NCBI GenBank assembly: GCA_950295325.1
Contig: OX485803.1
Span: 65,303,554 to 65,367,553, forward strand
Direction of reading: 5' to 3'
From: Polytrichum commune
Taxonomy: Eukaryota; Streptophyta; Polytrichopsida; Polytrichales; Polytrichaceae
Length of the DNA stretch: 64,000 bases
This document shows, piece after piece, positions 1-10,971 of the stretch; within the stretch, counting starts at the first letter, position 1, and each line of letters starts with the position of its first letter. The notes under the pieces are model-generated. The model was not told the origin of the DNA and searched no databases. It worked only from the letters and a program-made list of their open reading frames with translations. The position numbers were made by a program, and so were the translations under genes.

Positions 1-779
1 ATATTCAGGGGCTAGAATACCTAATGCACCTAAAAGCTTGGACAATAATAATGTTGGATTGAAATTCCAGTTTGAAATGCTTATAAGGTGGTGATGTTAA
101 AATGAACTTGGTGCAAATGAGGCACACATGGTCTCTTAAGGCCTATGTGTGTAGTTGTTCACCCACCAATAGGGAACGTGAGCTGGGTTTAAACCATCGT
201 GAGACATGTTATATCAGTTTAGTGGTACCGGTGGAGTAAGCTAAGGACATCGCTTAACCAAATGACTTATTTTCGCGGAACTAAACGGCTTTAAGTTCTT
301 TGCATAAAGATCAATCTAGGATCAAGCTGATGAAATAAATAGACACTTGCGTTCAAAAGCACACAATGACCCGCTGAAACAAACCTTGTCCGGGACTAAG
401 GGGAAAGGTGAATATGCTTACGATAACAAGGGAGGTGGAACATTTTAAAACTTGGGGCGGAAATAATGGGTTGACGTCAACCAAGGTCGCAATCACAACC
501 CGAATCCCAAGTACAAGGAAGCGAGGAGTCGGAAAAAAATACTAAGAAAGCCCCCCCCCCCCCCCCCCGCCGAAGGGAAGGGGGCCAAAAGGTAGCTTAG
601 GAGTAGCGGGGGATATGAGAGCTAGGGTGAAACCTAACTTAGAAGTAAGATTAGTCGGAAGGCAAAAAGAAATGGCCAATCAAGCTAAGTTTGGGGTGCA
701 TGAAATGAAGTAAAATGGAATCCGAGGAAATAACACGGCTCGACAATTGAAATGGCGATTGGGAGCCAAAGGGATGCGA
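1..779. other. Unassigned sequence upstream of the LINE relic
   Basis: No open frame with a recognisable domain. The stretch runs without a visible boundary into the LINE relic that follows and may be its decayed 5' part, including a lost leader or N-terminal domain. The only distinct element is the C-tract at 551-568. Confidence 0.4.
551..568. repeat. Poly-C tract (18 C)
   Basis: Uninterrupted run of 18 C between an A-rich stretch and a purine-rich stretch. A run this long is unstable in replication and hard to sequence, so its exact length is uncertain. Confidence 0.9.
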
Positions 780-1682
780 ATAACATGCCACGTATAGCCA
801 AATTGGAAGGACTATGAAGTGGACTGCGAAACTAGTGAAAAGAGAGTTAGAAAACAACAATACAATCATAGTTGAGTTTAAGATGAAAATGACTGTGATC
901 ATGCTGGAGAACAAATGGATCAAAGACTTGAGAATCAAGGCAGCCGCCATAGTAAAGAATTTCGAGCCAAAAACTCGAAGAAGATATAAATGGATTAGCA
1001 AGGTCATATTCAAGTATGGGGCCAAACAATTGGCAAAAGCGGAAGAAGAACAGAATGCGGTTAAAGACGAAAGACTAGTCGCTGTAGTTTGATGGAGATT
1101 GAATCTAATAGCGACCCGTATTTTCGGCATGGTCAAACATTAGTTTGCCACCTCAATGCAGGGCATTCACGTGAATAAATCCCAAAAGGAAGAACGACCC
1201 GCAACAAAGCTGAGGGTGAAAGGCAAATCCGCCCTAAATTAAAGATATATAGGTTCCGTACACAAGTTTCACCGCTGGATGTACGAAGGAAGGGCAAGCA
1301 GGTGGAACGTTAAAGCAACGATAACCGAACTTTATGAGGTCGTCCGACTGAGTTTTACGGGAAAGGTAGTCTGAGCCAACCAAATCGCCCCATTTCTGCT
1401 GGACAAAGGATACCTAAGGAAGTTATCGCAAAGCAATGCGGAGCCCAGAACTCTGTTCTGAATTGAAGTCGAAGATGAAAATGAAAGGGATCTCATAATC
1501 AAAATCATGTAGCGCATAATTAAAGAAGGAAATGAAAACTGGGGCCCAAGCTACAATCAGATAGTATATCGGATCTTAAAGTAATGTGAAAAAATCCCAT
1601 TAACGAAATGGTTTATAAACACATTTCATGTCCAGACCAAGTTAGGTCTAATATACCCCGCATATAAGCTAGGATTTGTGTC

Positions 1683-2363
1683 TTATATTCCGAAACTGGG
1701 GGCCCCGAACGTAAGACTAATAACATTGTTACCCGTATTTTTTAAGATCCTAAGCAAATATATAACTTTCATGGCATGTGAAGTGATTAGGGAATGGTGA
1801 GGGAGGCATATTCGCACACGCCTTTCATTTTCCAGATGGGGCTGAACTCGGGCGTGGCAGGATGCTACGATGTGAATTTGAAATTGACGGTGATGTTGGA
1901 ACATAGCCGGCACAAACGAAATTAGTTGTTTTTTTTATTCATGAACTTCAAGGGGACATTCATGTTTTTAATTCTAGGTTTGATAATGAAGACAATCGAT
2001 ATCTTACTAATATGTCCGGTCTCTAGAAGAATGTAGATAAATTCGGCAAGCAAAAACTAGATAAGGATAATTATAAACGATGAAACATCGGAATTGATTA
2101 CCATTGTGAGGTTAGTCGCACAGGGCAATACGATCAGTCCCTTCACCTTTGCGGTCGTAAAGGAAATGATTACGAAATGGATGACTCGCGAAAATAAGGG
2201 ATACGAAATAGCCGGCATTGAGGTGAAAGGTATGGATTATGTGGACGATGAAATCCACATCGCCGATGCCGAGGAGGTTATAAGAAAAATGGCGGGAATC
2301 CAAAACGAATTCGTGGAATGGACCAGAATAAAACTTGACATTCATAAGTGCGCGTATTGGTGA
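1683..2363 (+). pseudogene. Reverse transcriptase domain of the LINE relic
   Basis: Two conserved blocks are readable. In the first (about 1686-1770) the string RLITLLPVFFKILSKYI matches the LINE finger block usually written as RPITLL..YKI.SK. In the second (2094-2363) the order is QGNTISPFTFAVV, then GYEIAGIEVKGMDYVDDEIHIAD, then EFVEWTRIKLDIHKC. These are the LINE palm block before the active site, the YxDD active site with both aspartates kept, and the downstream K.N..KC-like block. Frame changes and stops between the blocks (about 1800-2090) mean no enzyme can be made. The presence of VDD with a following IAD separates it from Ty3 and copia polymerases. Confidence 0.75.
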
Positions 2364-3489
2364 CTCAACTTTGTGAGGAGGTCACCCTTGAGAACTTCAC
2401 CCTATGCGAAGCGATAGTCCCGTAATTTAAAGGTTCGAAAACCTTCAAGTACCTAGAAGAACATAAGGCCCCCATGTCCGCAAAAACCAACCGGAAGCCA
2501 ACGCTACTTTAAGGGCCGAATAAGGAAATAAAAAAGATGCACAAAGGAAAGAGGGCCCTTGCCAAATACAAAGCGAGCGTAGCGCAGCTGGATACACCGC
2601 AGATCCATAAATTACATTATGCAAGAAAACTAAACTTCTTGTCGTAGATGACACGGCCGCTCATCGAAATACTATGCCGGATGAATCCCTGCCTAAGGAT
2701 ATCCTGGATGAAGCAAACAAAATTCAACACGGCGCAGCGCGAAGGATATTTGGATGACCCGCAAAACGAGGAGGTAAAAGACAGCTCGAGATGAGTACGG
2801 ATCATCTCGGACTAAGACTACCCAATTTCAAGATGATAAACGACTCAATGCTAGTAAACATGGCTTACGTCTTTATTTACAATTTAGTCACGTAAGTAAA
2901 GTCATTGTTTAAGCATATGCCGGATGAAATGCGAATAGCAACTAGAATACCGCGAACCCCGCGAGACAAGATATTTATGGATTGCGACGTAATTTACAAG
3001 AACCGGATAAGATATTTAAATACGCAAACGAAGGGCCTTGCGTACTGGGAATCCATGTGGACGGACCTGAAAACGAGACGGATGATCAGCACAAGGAACA
3101 AAAGAAATGGATAGACTTACATTACGTTTCTTTATCGCGCATGTCAGACGATTGGAATCAAAATCACGACGGACGGTTTTTTAAAGGTTGATACTAAAAA
3201 TAGATACCTAGAAGAATGAGAAAGAATAAAAATAATTGTGAACTTAAACAATGGAGTGGGTCCGCACGCATAAGCAATGTTAAACAATAAAAAAATATTT
3301 AAAAAAAAAAAAACTGTACGATATCGTGACGGGCTGGAGCTTGTCGAAAAGATCGGCTCAAAATAATTTGCACACGAACGACCGGAGGCCTCCAAAAGCC
3401 GCGAAGGAATCCAGATATCTTGTCTCGTTATGCCAAAATATAAGATAATGATCACAACTATGTTTAATAACTTGCCGGTATAGTCAGCA

Positions 3490-3789
3490 GTGAGCACATG
3501 GAAACGACAAGGGAAAATATATTGCGACATTTGTTTCGAACGGAATAAAAAAATAGTAAAACACTTATTTTGTAGCTGCAAGTATCCCCTCTATGAAGCA
3601 ATAAAGACGAAACGACACGATAAGGTTGTTAATAAGCTTTACTATTCGATAAAATTAGAGGCGGAGAAAGGGAAACTTGGTATATTGGATAGCTTCCATA
3701 TATGGATGACTGACAATACGTGGGGTATGCCGAGTGACAACGCCTTAATATTTTCGGATGTGTTGGAGGATGCCTGGATAAGGCACTGA
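3490..3789 (+). pseudogene. Zinc knuckle plus RHD segment of the LINE relic
   Basis: A 99-residue open segment holds C-x2-C-x9-H-x4-C (residues about 12-30), followed by KRHDKVVNKL. A CCHC knuckle followed by an R-H-(N/D)-x-V motif is the hallmark of the region after the polymerase in R2-group LINEs, where it precedes the endonuclease. The sequence after 3789 continues, with stops, into a segment that could be the endonuclease (residues like VSIVMDNAIAKAK). That assignment is inference, since the catalytic PD..E residues cannot be placed with certainty. Confidence 0.6.
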
Positions 3790-4330
3790 TGACTGGACTT
3801 GATATTCCGGTATCAACCAGCGGCACGGCGCAGGAATGATGGAAAGTTGATCCGGCAAAACCCACAAATTGAAATATGAGAAGTTTCAATTGTGATGGAC
3901 AATGCGATCGCGAAGGCAAAATGCCGACATGTATAACGAAATGGTGGACATATTATGTTGAAAATTTCCTCAAAACGATGTTAGATTCCGTACAATGGTG
4001 GTGAAATGATGAAAACGATCCCCGCATCGATAAAACAGACCTTACGTAAATTCAACCTAAAGCGCAAATATCCTGGGTGATCCATCAAATCATCCAGGCC
4101 ATCGGGAACCATAATCATAAGTTATGGATAATAAGAAATCAATTACACAACCGACGATAAAACCACCTAGATAAAATTGCGGGAGAGTGGACCCCAAAGT
4201 GCAGGTGGTTAAGGCAATAATACTTTAAGTATTGCGATAACTTGGAGCAGCGAGAAGAATAGAAACTAAAGCCGCGCAAACCGACAATAAAAAGGTCGCT
4301 ACTGCCGAATCAAATAATGATAGATAAATA

Positions 4331-5274
4331 TTAATATAGGGTATTTAATAATGCGGCCAAGTGGGCACAGAATGCCCTGCCAGAAACCAAATATTTTGGA
4401 ATACAAAAAAAAATAGTAAAAGGTATGTTAAACGGCTTAGCGTAGCGCTTATGCTAAGAATTCGGGGGGTTAGGAGGAAAGGTCAACTCCATCTGACCAA
4501 CCACCCATACGAATGTCTAGAAAGGCGAGTGTTTTCAAACTCGACTCCGTGTCGGAATCAAAATTTAAAAACTTGTACTTGATTAGGGTCCCCAATCCAT
4601 CTCGGCGGAGTTGAGGGTCATCATGAACCGATGGCGGCGAACCACCACAAACTGCCAAAGGGGACCCGATACACGAGAACCCCACACACATCCAGGGTGA
4701 AGATGCAGTTTCGGAATTGAAACCAACGAAAAAAACTAAGACTTAAGATATCTACCCCTAGCACGGACAACCACGCATATAGGGAATCCTAAATCCTAGA
4801 CCCTAGAATTTGTCTATTCTCTTGTACTTTATATAATCTAGGTTACATATAAACCTTGGCATAATAATTAATATGCTACTCACACATACTGGTGGTGGTC
4901 AACAATGCATGGGCGAACTCTATTCACTACCATCAATTAGTGTGGGCAAAAATTAGTTCATTGGCTTAAAAAAAATTTCATACTTAGGAAAATTTATTTG
5001 TTATTACCCCCCTCCCCACGAAGCAGTAAAAGGGTTTTGTTGTTACTCAACCCCCCACATACTTCATTACAGTGTCAAGCAAAACTTATTGATAATTTAT
5101 TCGACACATTTTTTAAAATGAAAATTCATTAATTCATTATATATAATATATCGGTTAGAATATAAGCTAAAAATTTATTGATGATTTTTTAATTTTCTAA
5201 ATACATTGAACAATGAGTATAGGCTTTGGAACCTAGATAAACATATCACTTTAGGTGTGTTGTGAACTATAAGA
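4331..5274. other. Unassigned AT-rich spacer
   Basis: Between the LINE relic and the outer LTR I see short low-scoring frames only. The stretch 4331-4740 may still be LINE 3' sequence. From about 4800 the DNA becomes strongly AT-rich with no coding signal, terminal repeat or tandem structure. Confidence 0.4.
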
Positions 5275-5279
5275 ACCTT
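5275..5279. repeat. Left target-site duplication ACCTT (outer element)
   Basis: ACCTT directly precedes the TGTGAGC end at 5280. The same five bases directly follow the GCTCACA end at 18476. Five bases is the usual LTR-element duplication. Confidence 0.7.
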
Positions 5280-6931
5280 TGTGAGCAAGAATCCCCAACC
5301 ACCCTTCATTGCATCCTAGTCCCGGTGGAGGGCTCCTTCTTCACACGACATGATTCACCATTCACATGTGCAACTTCGTTCCATTCAAGTGTGAAAGAAT
5401 TGGTGTGCATAACACCTTTTCATTAACAAGGAGAGCACTCACAAATGCTTGATCACCCAAACAATGTCCATTACTAACAATTAATAACTTCCCCCCACAT
5501 TCTAGCCTAATAACGCCGTTTACCCCCAAGCTGGAGACTAACATGTCACCTATCTAACACTGCCCCCTAACCACCATCAATTCCCGTACCCTTAACACTT
5601 TACTTATCAACTAACTAGTTGTCATCAAGAGAACCTCTGCCGCCCCTCCACCGCTTATAACCTCTTCTCCTAATCTTCGGCCCCCAACATAATCGCCCGG
5701 GAGGTGCAGGAGCACCCCCACCCCAGCAGTGCCACAAGTCTCTCAGCCAAGTGGAATTTCGTCGTGTTAGCCTTGAAGGTCAAGTGCAAGACCTGCCCAT
5801 CATCCTCCATCTCTTCATGCCATTGCCTTCCCTCTGCTGCATTCCTTTGCTTCGCGCCCGCCTGCACGCCCCCTTTTCCTCCGACCGATCCACCTTTCAT
5901 CCACCTGCCACATCCAATGGTTCCTCGCCCAACAATAGGTCTCTCTTCCTCTAGTTATATGTGAATTGAATTCTTGCAGCCAACAATCGATGCAAAGCAA
6001 GGCTTCACCTGGTTCAACCACACTGTTCCATTGTCATTTCTTCACTTATATTTTTTTTCTTCAATGATCTAGGCTTCCCTAGTCCGAGGTAGGGATCCTC
6101 CTCTGATTTTTGATTGAGCGACTTCAATGCATGCTCAGTTTTCGTTTAGGCTTGAGGCAACCAGATGAGCCCTCAAACGTGACTGTTAAACCTTAAGCTA
6201 TGCACTGTTAAAAGAATTGCATACACCTCACCTCTCTGCGACTTGTTTCCCTAGTGCGGGTAGCTATCTAGCTAGTCACGGATGACTGGCACCGGTTGCA
6301 ATTTCCCCCCTCCCGAAATCAAGCGCAAGCTCTGAGCTCCTCAGAACTACTCAGGCAACAGTGTGAGGGCATCCATTTCTATAGTCAATCATCAAAGTTC
6401 ACAGCCCAATCAGCTCACGGAAGGCCAATGTTGAGTGTGTTATAACTTGATCTAACCCGCAAGTTGAAGCTCATGATTAAAGCCCTGTTGATGATGAATC
6501 AAAACTAACCGGATTCTCCTCAAGTTCCTACTTAGCTTTTATAACAGAATGCATAATCCATGGCAACCACAAGAAGCCTCATCTTCTCGGCCGTTGTCGC
6601 GCATCAGGGTCCCGGTCATTGCTTGGGATTCGAGCTCTTCCTACTTCACTTCTCTCTCATTCAACTAACCAAAAAAAACTGAGTCAACCCTTCATGAAAT
6701 GCCTTTTCCCCACTCAACTACAACCTTTCAATGTGCCGAGGTGCGGCAGAGGGATGGAAGGTCACCCTAACATCAAGCCTCCTGCATTCATCCTCAAGGC
6801 GACAACGACCACGCGGCAACACCTAACCACTTCCTCTTCTGCAATGGCTTAACCACCTAGGACTCTGCTCCTTCCCTCCAACCGCAACGACCATTCCCCA
6901 CGGTGTTTTTCTAGATTTTTTCTTTCCCAAC
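5280..6931. mobile_element. Left part of an older LTR-like element, split by the gypsy insertion
   Basis: Begins TGTGAGC and pairs with GCTCACA ending at 18476, a perfect 7-bp terminal inversion. With the inner gypsy element and one copy of its duplication removed, the outer unit is about 2.9 kb. It is pyrimidine-rich on this strand (long C and T runs) and has no domain-bearing open frame; the small frames around 5700-5960 look incidental. I found no second internal copy of its ends, so it is either a very long solo LTR or a short non-autonomous LTR element. Orientation is not determined. Its TGTGAG/CTCACA ends resemble those of the inner gypsy LTR, which suggests related families, but the body sequences are not alike by eye. 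Confidence 0.62.
6927..6931. repeat. Left target-site duplication CCAAC (gypsy)
   Basis: CCAAC directly before the left LTR is repeated exactly at 17233-17237 after the right LTR. This proves a single insertion event with five-base staggered joining. Confidence 0.93.
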
Positions 6932-7074
6932 TGTGAGGCCAAACCCCCCACCCTTAAGCGTCCGTAGTCCGAGTAGTGGGTTTGGGCTCACATTCCTCCG
7001 CGGTATTGGATTTGGACTTGGATGAGTCCATAGTGCAAGGTTCACCCTTCAAGTGGTCTTGGATTTAACTAGCT

Positions 7075-7262
7075 CCTTCATAAACCCAGCTTCTTAGCTT
7101 CTAACTAAACAAACCCAGCTCCTTCATAAACCCAGCTCCTTCATGAACCCAGCTCCTTAGCTTCTAACTAAACAAACCCAGGTCCTTCATAAACCCAGCT
7201 CTTTACTTTCTAACTAAACAAACCCAGCTCCTTCATAAACCCAGCTCCTTCATGAACCCACA
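7075..7262. repeat. Short tandem repeat inside the 3' LTR
   Basis: Repeats of a motif like CTCCTTCATAAACCCAG alternate with TAGCTTCTAACTAAACAAAC, about ten half-units in all. The same array is present in the other LTR at 15831-16018, so it belongs to the element and predates the insertion. Confidence 0.85.
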
Positions 7263-7768
7263 ACTTTGTGGTTGTAATCCCCAACTACCTCACTAATTAT
7301 TCAAGCCCTTAACTAATCTTCCTACCTAATTTCCCTAATTCTACTAACAACCCCTTTCTAATCACACAATTCTTCTCTAATCCTAAAATCCTAAAATCCT
7401 AGAGAGGAGAGGGGGAGAGAGAATTTCCTAACTTCACTAAGACTAACTAATCCACACAAGTATATTTTTGCACTCATCACAACATCAAGTGCTCAACTCT
7501 TAAACATGGAACTTGCAACCACGTGTATTCAAAACATGAACTTTAAGTACCACAAATTGGAATCATGAATTAACTTTAAAATCCTTCACGTCAACACTAA
7601 TTCTACCAAGAGGTCAAGCCCTCTTCAAGGCTAACAAGCCTTGGCTCTCAAACTAAAAACTAAGCACACACATGTGCTCCAATATGGCTTCCCACACCCA
7701 CCCTTATAACTCGTGGGGTGCCTTGGAGCACAAAGGAAAGAGAGGATGAGTGAGGGAAGAATGAGGGA

Positions 7769-7776
7769 TTATATAG
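7769..7776 (-). promoter_or_regulatory. TATA box copy in the 3' LTR
   Basis: CTATATAA on the - strand, the duplicate of the 5' LTR copy at 16525-16532. Here it would drive transcription outward into 3' flanking DNA (towards lower coordinates). Confidence 0.5.
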
Positions 7777-8537
7777 TAAGCTTAAGGGGGTGAGCACCCT
7801 CAAGGCTCACGATAAGCCCTTGAGATTTCCTCCTACTTAGTAGGCGCCAATCCTATCTTCTAAGCCTTCCTCCCTCAAATGATCAACAAGGATCCTAATT
7901 CGAACATTTAACTAGCCTTGGCTTTCTACCTACCACACTTTACCAAACTTGGGATGCTTCAACCCAAACTTAGCCTCCTTCGCTTTCCGCCGCCATAACT
8001 TTCTCCCCTTACTTTCCCAAATCGTCGCTCACCACTTAATTCAAACCACGATGCTTAACTCGTGATTTGATTGGTGCTTTGAGAATTTGCTTATCCTCCA
8101 CCTTGCATTCTTCCTTGGGCCTTCCCCATTAAGTGGCCATGATGAGGTGGTCCACTTGTGCGCTCCATGTGATCCTCCATTCATCCCAATTCGAATGCAC
8201 TTGCCTCTTGAGTCACTTTGGTTGTCTCCATCCATTTGTACTAGCCTACTCACTAACTACTCAATCCAAGTTCTCCTTACCTATCCTCATTCACTCAAAT
8301 CCTTCCGAAGGTAAAAACACAATAACAACTCACATCCTAGCCTCTTACAACATGGTACTTCTAAGACTAACATTTCACTCTTTTTATATTTTTGTGAAGT
8401 AACATGCTACTTCAAAGTGCATCAACTAACGTTTCAAGGGTCTAAGACTAAATGTGGGCACCCTTTTGGGCTCACATAATTGGCGACCATCGGGGGATGA
8501 ATCCAAACATCTCTTGCTCCAAGGGTAAGTTGCCTAG

Positions 8538-10971
8538 TCAAGCTCGGTACTCCTTACATCTACTTCCCGATGTACGGGTAGGAAAGAGCTCACCATTCAA
8601 CGTTTCCAATTGAATTGAATTATTAGGAAAGACCTCATAGACAAGGTAAGGTCCTAACCATACCGCATTGAATTTCGCCGGAAATTCAAGCTTTCGTGCG
8701 TCTTGAATCATGACCATCATTCCCGGTGTTAGGGCCCTTCTCTTATGTCGTTTGTCGAAAGTAATCTTTCTCCTTCTTTGGATTGCCTCAATATGTTGAG
8801 CCGCCATTCTCCTCCCTTCGTCAAGTGCTTCCAAATCGGTTAGTCGATTTCGTAAGGATTGACTTTCGGTAAGTCTCGTACTCACGGCCACCCTAAGTGA
8901 CTCGACTTCATATTCGATTGGTAGTGTCGCTTCAAGACCATAGACTAAGGAAAATGGTGTAGCACGCGTAGTTACCTTATAGGTTGTACGGTATGCCCAA
9001 AGTGCCGCCGTTAGTTTCGTATCCCAATCCCGCTTCGAGTCTATAACCGTCTTGCGTAGTATACTCACCAAAATTCCGTTAACCCTTTCCGTTTGTCCAT
9101 TGGTTTGTGGGTGGTAGGGAGTAGTCTTCCGGTGATCAATTTTAAATTTCTCTGTCATCTCTCGAATCAAGTCATTCAAAAAGTGAGTACCCCTATCGCT
9201 TACTAGGATCTTCGGCACCCCGAACCGCGAAATTATGTTTTCGTACATAAATGTTGCCGCGTGTTCCGCCGTGTCGGTCTTCACCGCTTTGGCTTCCGCC
9301 CACTTGGTGAGGTACTCGGTTGCCACCACAATATATTTCATTCCTTTTGAAGATTGGGGATGGACCTCACCCACATAGTCGATGCCCCATTTTTCGAAAG
9401 GAATTAAGGGTAATGATACATGTAAAGGCATCTCCATTCTAAGGTCGTTTCGGGCATACCGTTGGCAAGCGTCGCATTTCCTTACATAGTCATGGGCGTC
9501 CTTAAATAGTGTAGGCCAAAAGTAGCCCGCTCTAAGTATTTTTTGCCCGGTGAGTTGACCCGAGAAGTGACCGCCGCAAGCGCTATCGTGGCAAGCGATT
9601 AAAATCGCTTCAACCTCCGTTTTTGACACGCATCGTCGTAAAATACCATCGGACCCCCTTCTAAACAACCTATGGCCCACTACAACAAATTGCCTACTAT
9701 TTACCCTCACCTTCCTTCTCTCTTCTTTTGTCCACTCTTTGGGCAACTTGTGGGTTGTTAGAAATTCCACTATGCCCGCATACCACTCCGGTGTAGAAGT
9801 GACCACAAAGAGGCTATCATCTACTAACATATCATTTACCGGATTTTTTCCTATCTCCTCCGACAACCTAGACAAGTGGTCCGCTTGTAAATGCATACGA
9901 CCCGGTTTATATTCCACCGTGTAGTCGAATTCTTCTAATAACAAAACCCACCTAGCTAACCTACCACTTAACTCCGCCTTGTTAATTAGATACTTGATAG
10001 CCATGTGGTCAACAAAAAATACAACCGGGTTGCACATGAGGTAATGCCTAAACTTTTTAACGGAAAACACCATGGCTAGGCACTCCCTCTCCGTTGTAGA
10101 GTAGTTTCTTTCGGCGGGGGTCAATTGCTTACTCGCATAAGCTATAGGTTGATCCTTCTCTTTTTCTCCCGTTGCTTGACAAAGCGCACTCCCTATTGCC
10201 ACATTACTAGCATCACAATAGACGTGAAAAGGTTTACCCCAATTGGGTGGTATCAACACCGGATAGGTGCTCAACCTATCCCGCAATTCCTCAAAGGCTT
10301 TTTGACAAGCATCCGTCCACTCGAATTTGACATCCTTTTTGAGCAAATGGGTAATGGGCACCGCTATCTTTGAAAAATTAGGAATAAGTTCCCGGTACCA
10401 TCCCACATGTCCTAACAACTTAGAGATCCCCTTGGAATTGGTTGGAGTTGCCAAGTCGCTTATGGCCGCAATCTTATCCGGATCGGGTTCTCTACCTTTC
10501 TCACTAACAACATAACCCAACAACACTCCCTTATTCACTCCCAAAAATGTCTTATCCGGGTTCAATGCTAACCTCATCTTCCTACACCTAACCAATGCCT
10601 CCCTAACACAATGTAGGTGATCATCCAGATTACTTTGTGTGCTAAAATCGTCCACAAAGACGGTCATGGATTTGAACAACAAGTCGGTGAAGATATACAT
10701 TACTAATCGTTGGAAAGTAGCCGGGGCATTACATAACCCAAATGGCATCACTACCCACACAAAAGTACCCCAAGGTGTAGTAAAAGCCGTTTTATGGATA
10801 TCTTGGAGGGCTATGGAAATTTGATTATAACCCGCATACCCATCCATAAAGGTATATCGCGAATGACCTCCAACCTCCTCAAGCAACAAGGTGATAAAAG
10901 GTAAGGGGAAGTGATCCTTTTGTATGCACGAATTCAATTTCCTATAGTCGACACAAACCCTTGATTTCCCA
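8538..10971 (-). CDS. gypsy pol, C-terminal part: reverse transcriptase, RNase H, integrase
   Basis: A 799-residue frame counted from its first Met at 10937, which is not a real start because the frame opens upstream at the frameshift. Residue numbers are from that Met. The polymerase palm has MPFGLCNAPATFQR (64-77) and the active site FVDD (94-97). RNase H keeps D242, the E283 region, D310 and D353. Integrase has the HHCC zinc site H450, H457, C488 and C491, then catalytic D520, D581 and E617, spaced D-x35-E as expected. The C-terminal tail (GPYLVYEVFPNNSIQLETLNG) is the SH3-like plant gypsy tail; no chromodomain follows. All catalytic residues are present, so the enzymes look functional apart from the upstream break. 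Known role: copies the element RNA into DNA and integrates it. Confidence 0.95.

Larger units (their letters stand above)
780..4330 (+). pseudogene. Degenerate non-LTR retrotransposon (LINE), R2-superclade-like
   Basis: Fragments of one LINE polyprotein appear in order on the + strand in shifting frames. A basic N-terminal piece lies at 814-1092. A reverse transcriptase follows: finger motif YIPKLGAPNVRLITLLPVF near 1690-1750, then the palm at 2094-2363 with a QGN..SPF motif and a DYVDD active site. A thumb-like stretch (LGLRLPNFKMINDSML) lies near 2797-2850, then a zinc knuckle with an RHD motif at 3520-3625. The stretch after the knuckle may be a PD-(D/E)XK-like endonuclease, as in R2-type LINEs, where the endonuclease is C-terminal. 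Known for the family: such elements insert by target-primed reverse transcription. Stops and frameshifts throughout show this copy is dead. The usual plant L1 elements have a different C-terminus and an N-terminal endonuclease. Outer ends and target duplication were not found. Confidence 0.72.
6932..8476 (-). repeat. 3' LTR of the gypsy element
   Basis: Ends are TGTGAGG at 6932 and GGCTCACA at 8476 (TG..CA on both strands). It matches 15688-17232 at a constant offset of 8756 with no net length change. The one mismatch I found is G at 7118 against A at 15874. The adjoining internal sequence (8477-8530) shows no clear polypurine tract, which is unusual for a Ty3 element. Confidence 0.96.

Noticed and set aside
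5664-6021. Proline/serine-rich frames in the outer LTR-like unit
   Set aside because: They follow the C-rich composition, overlap on both strands and lie in non-coding LTR-like DNA.
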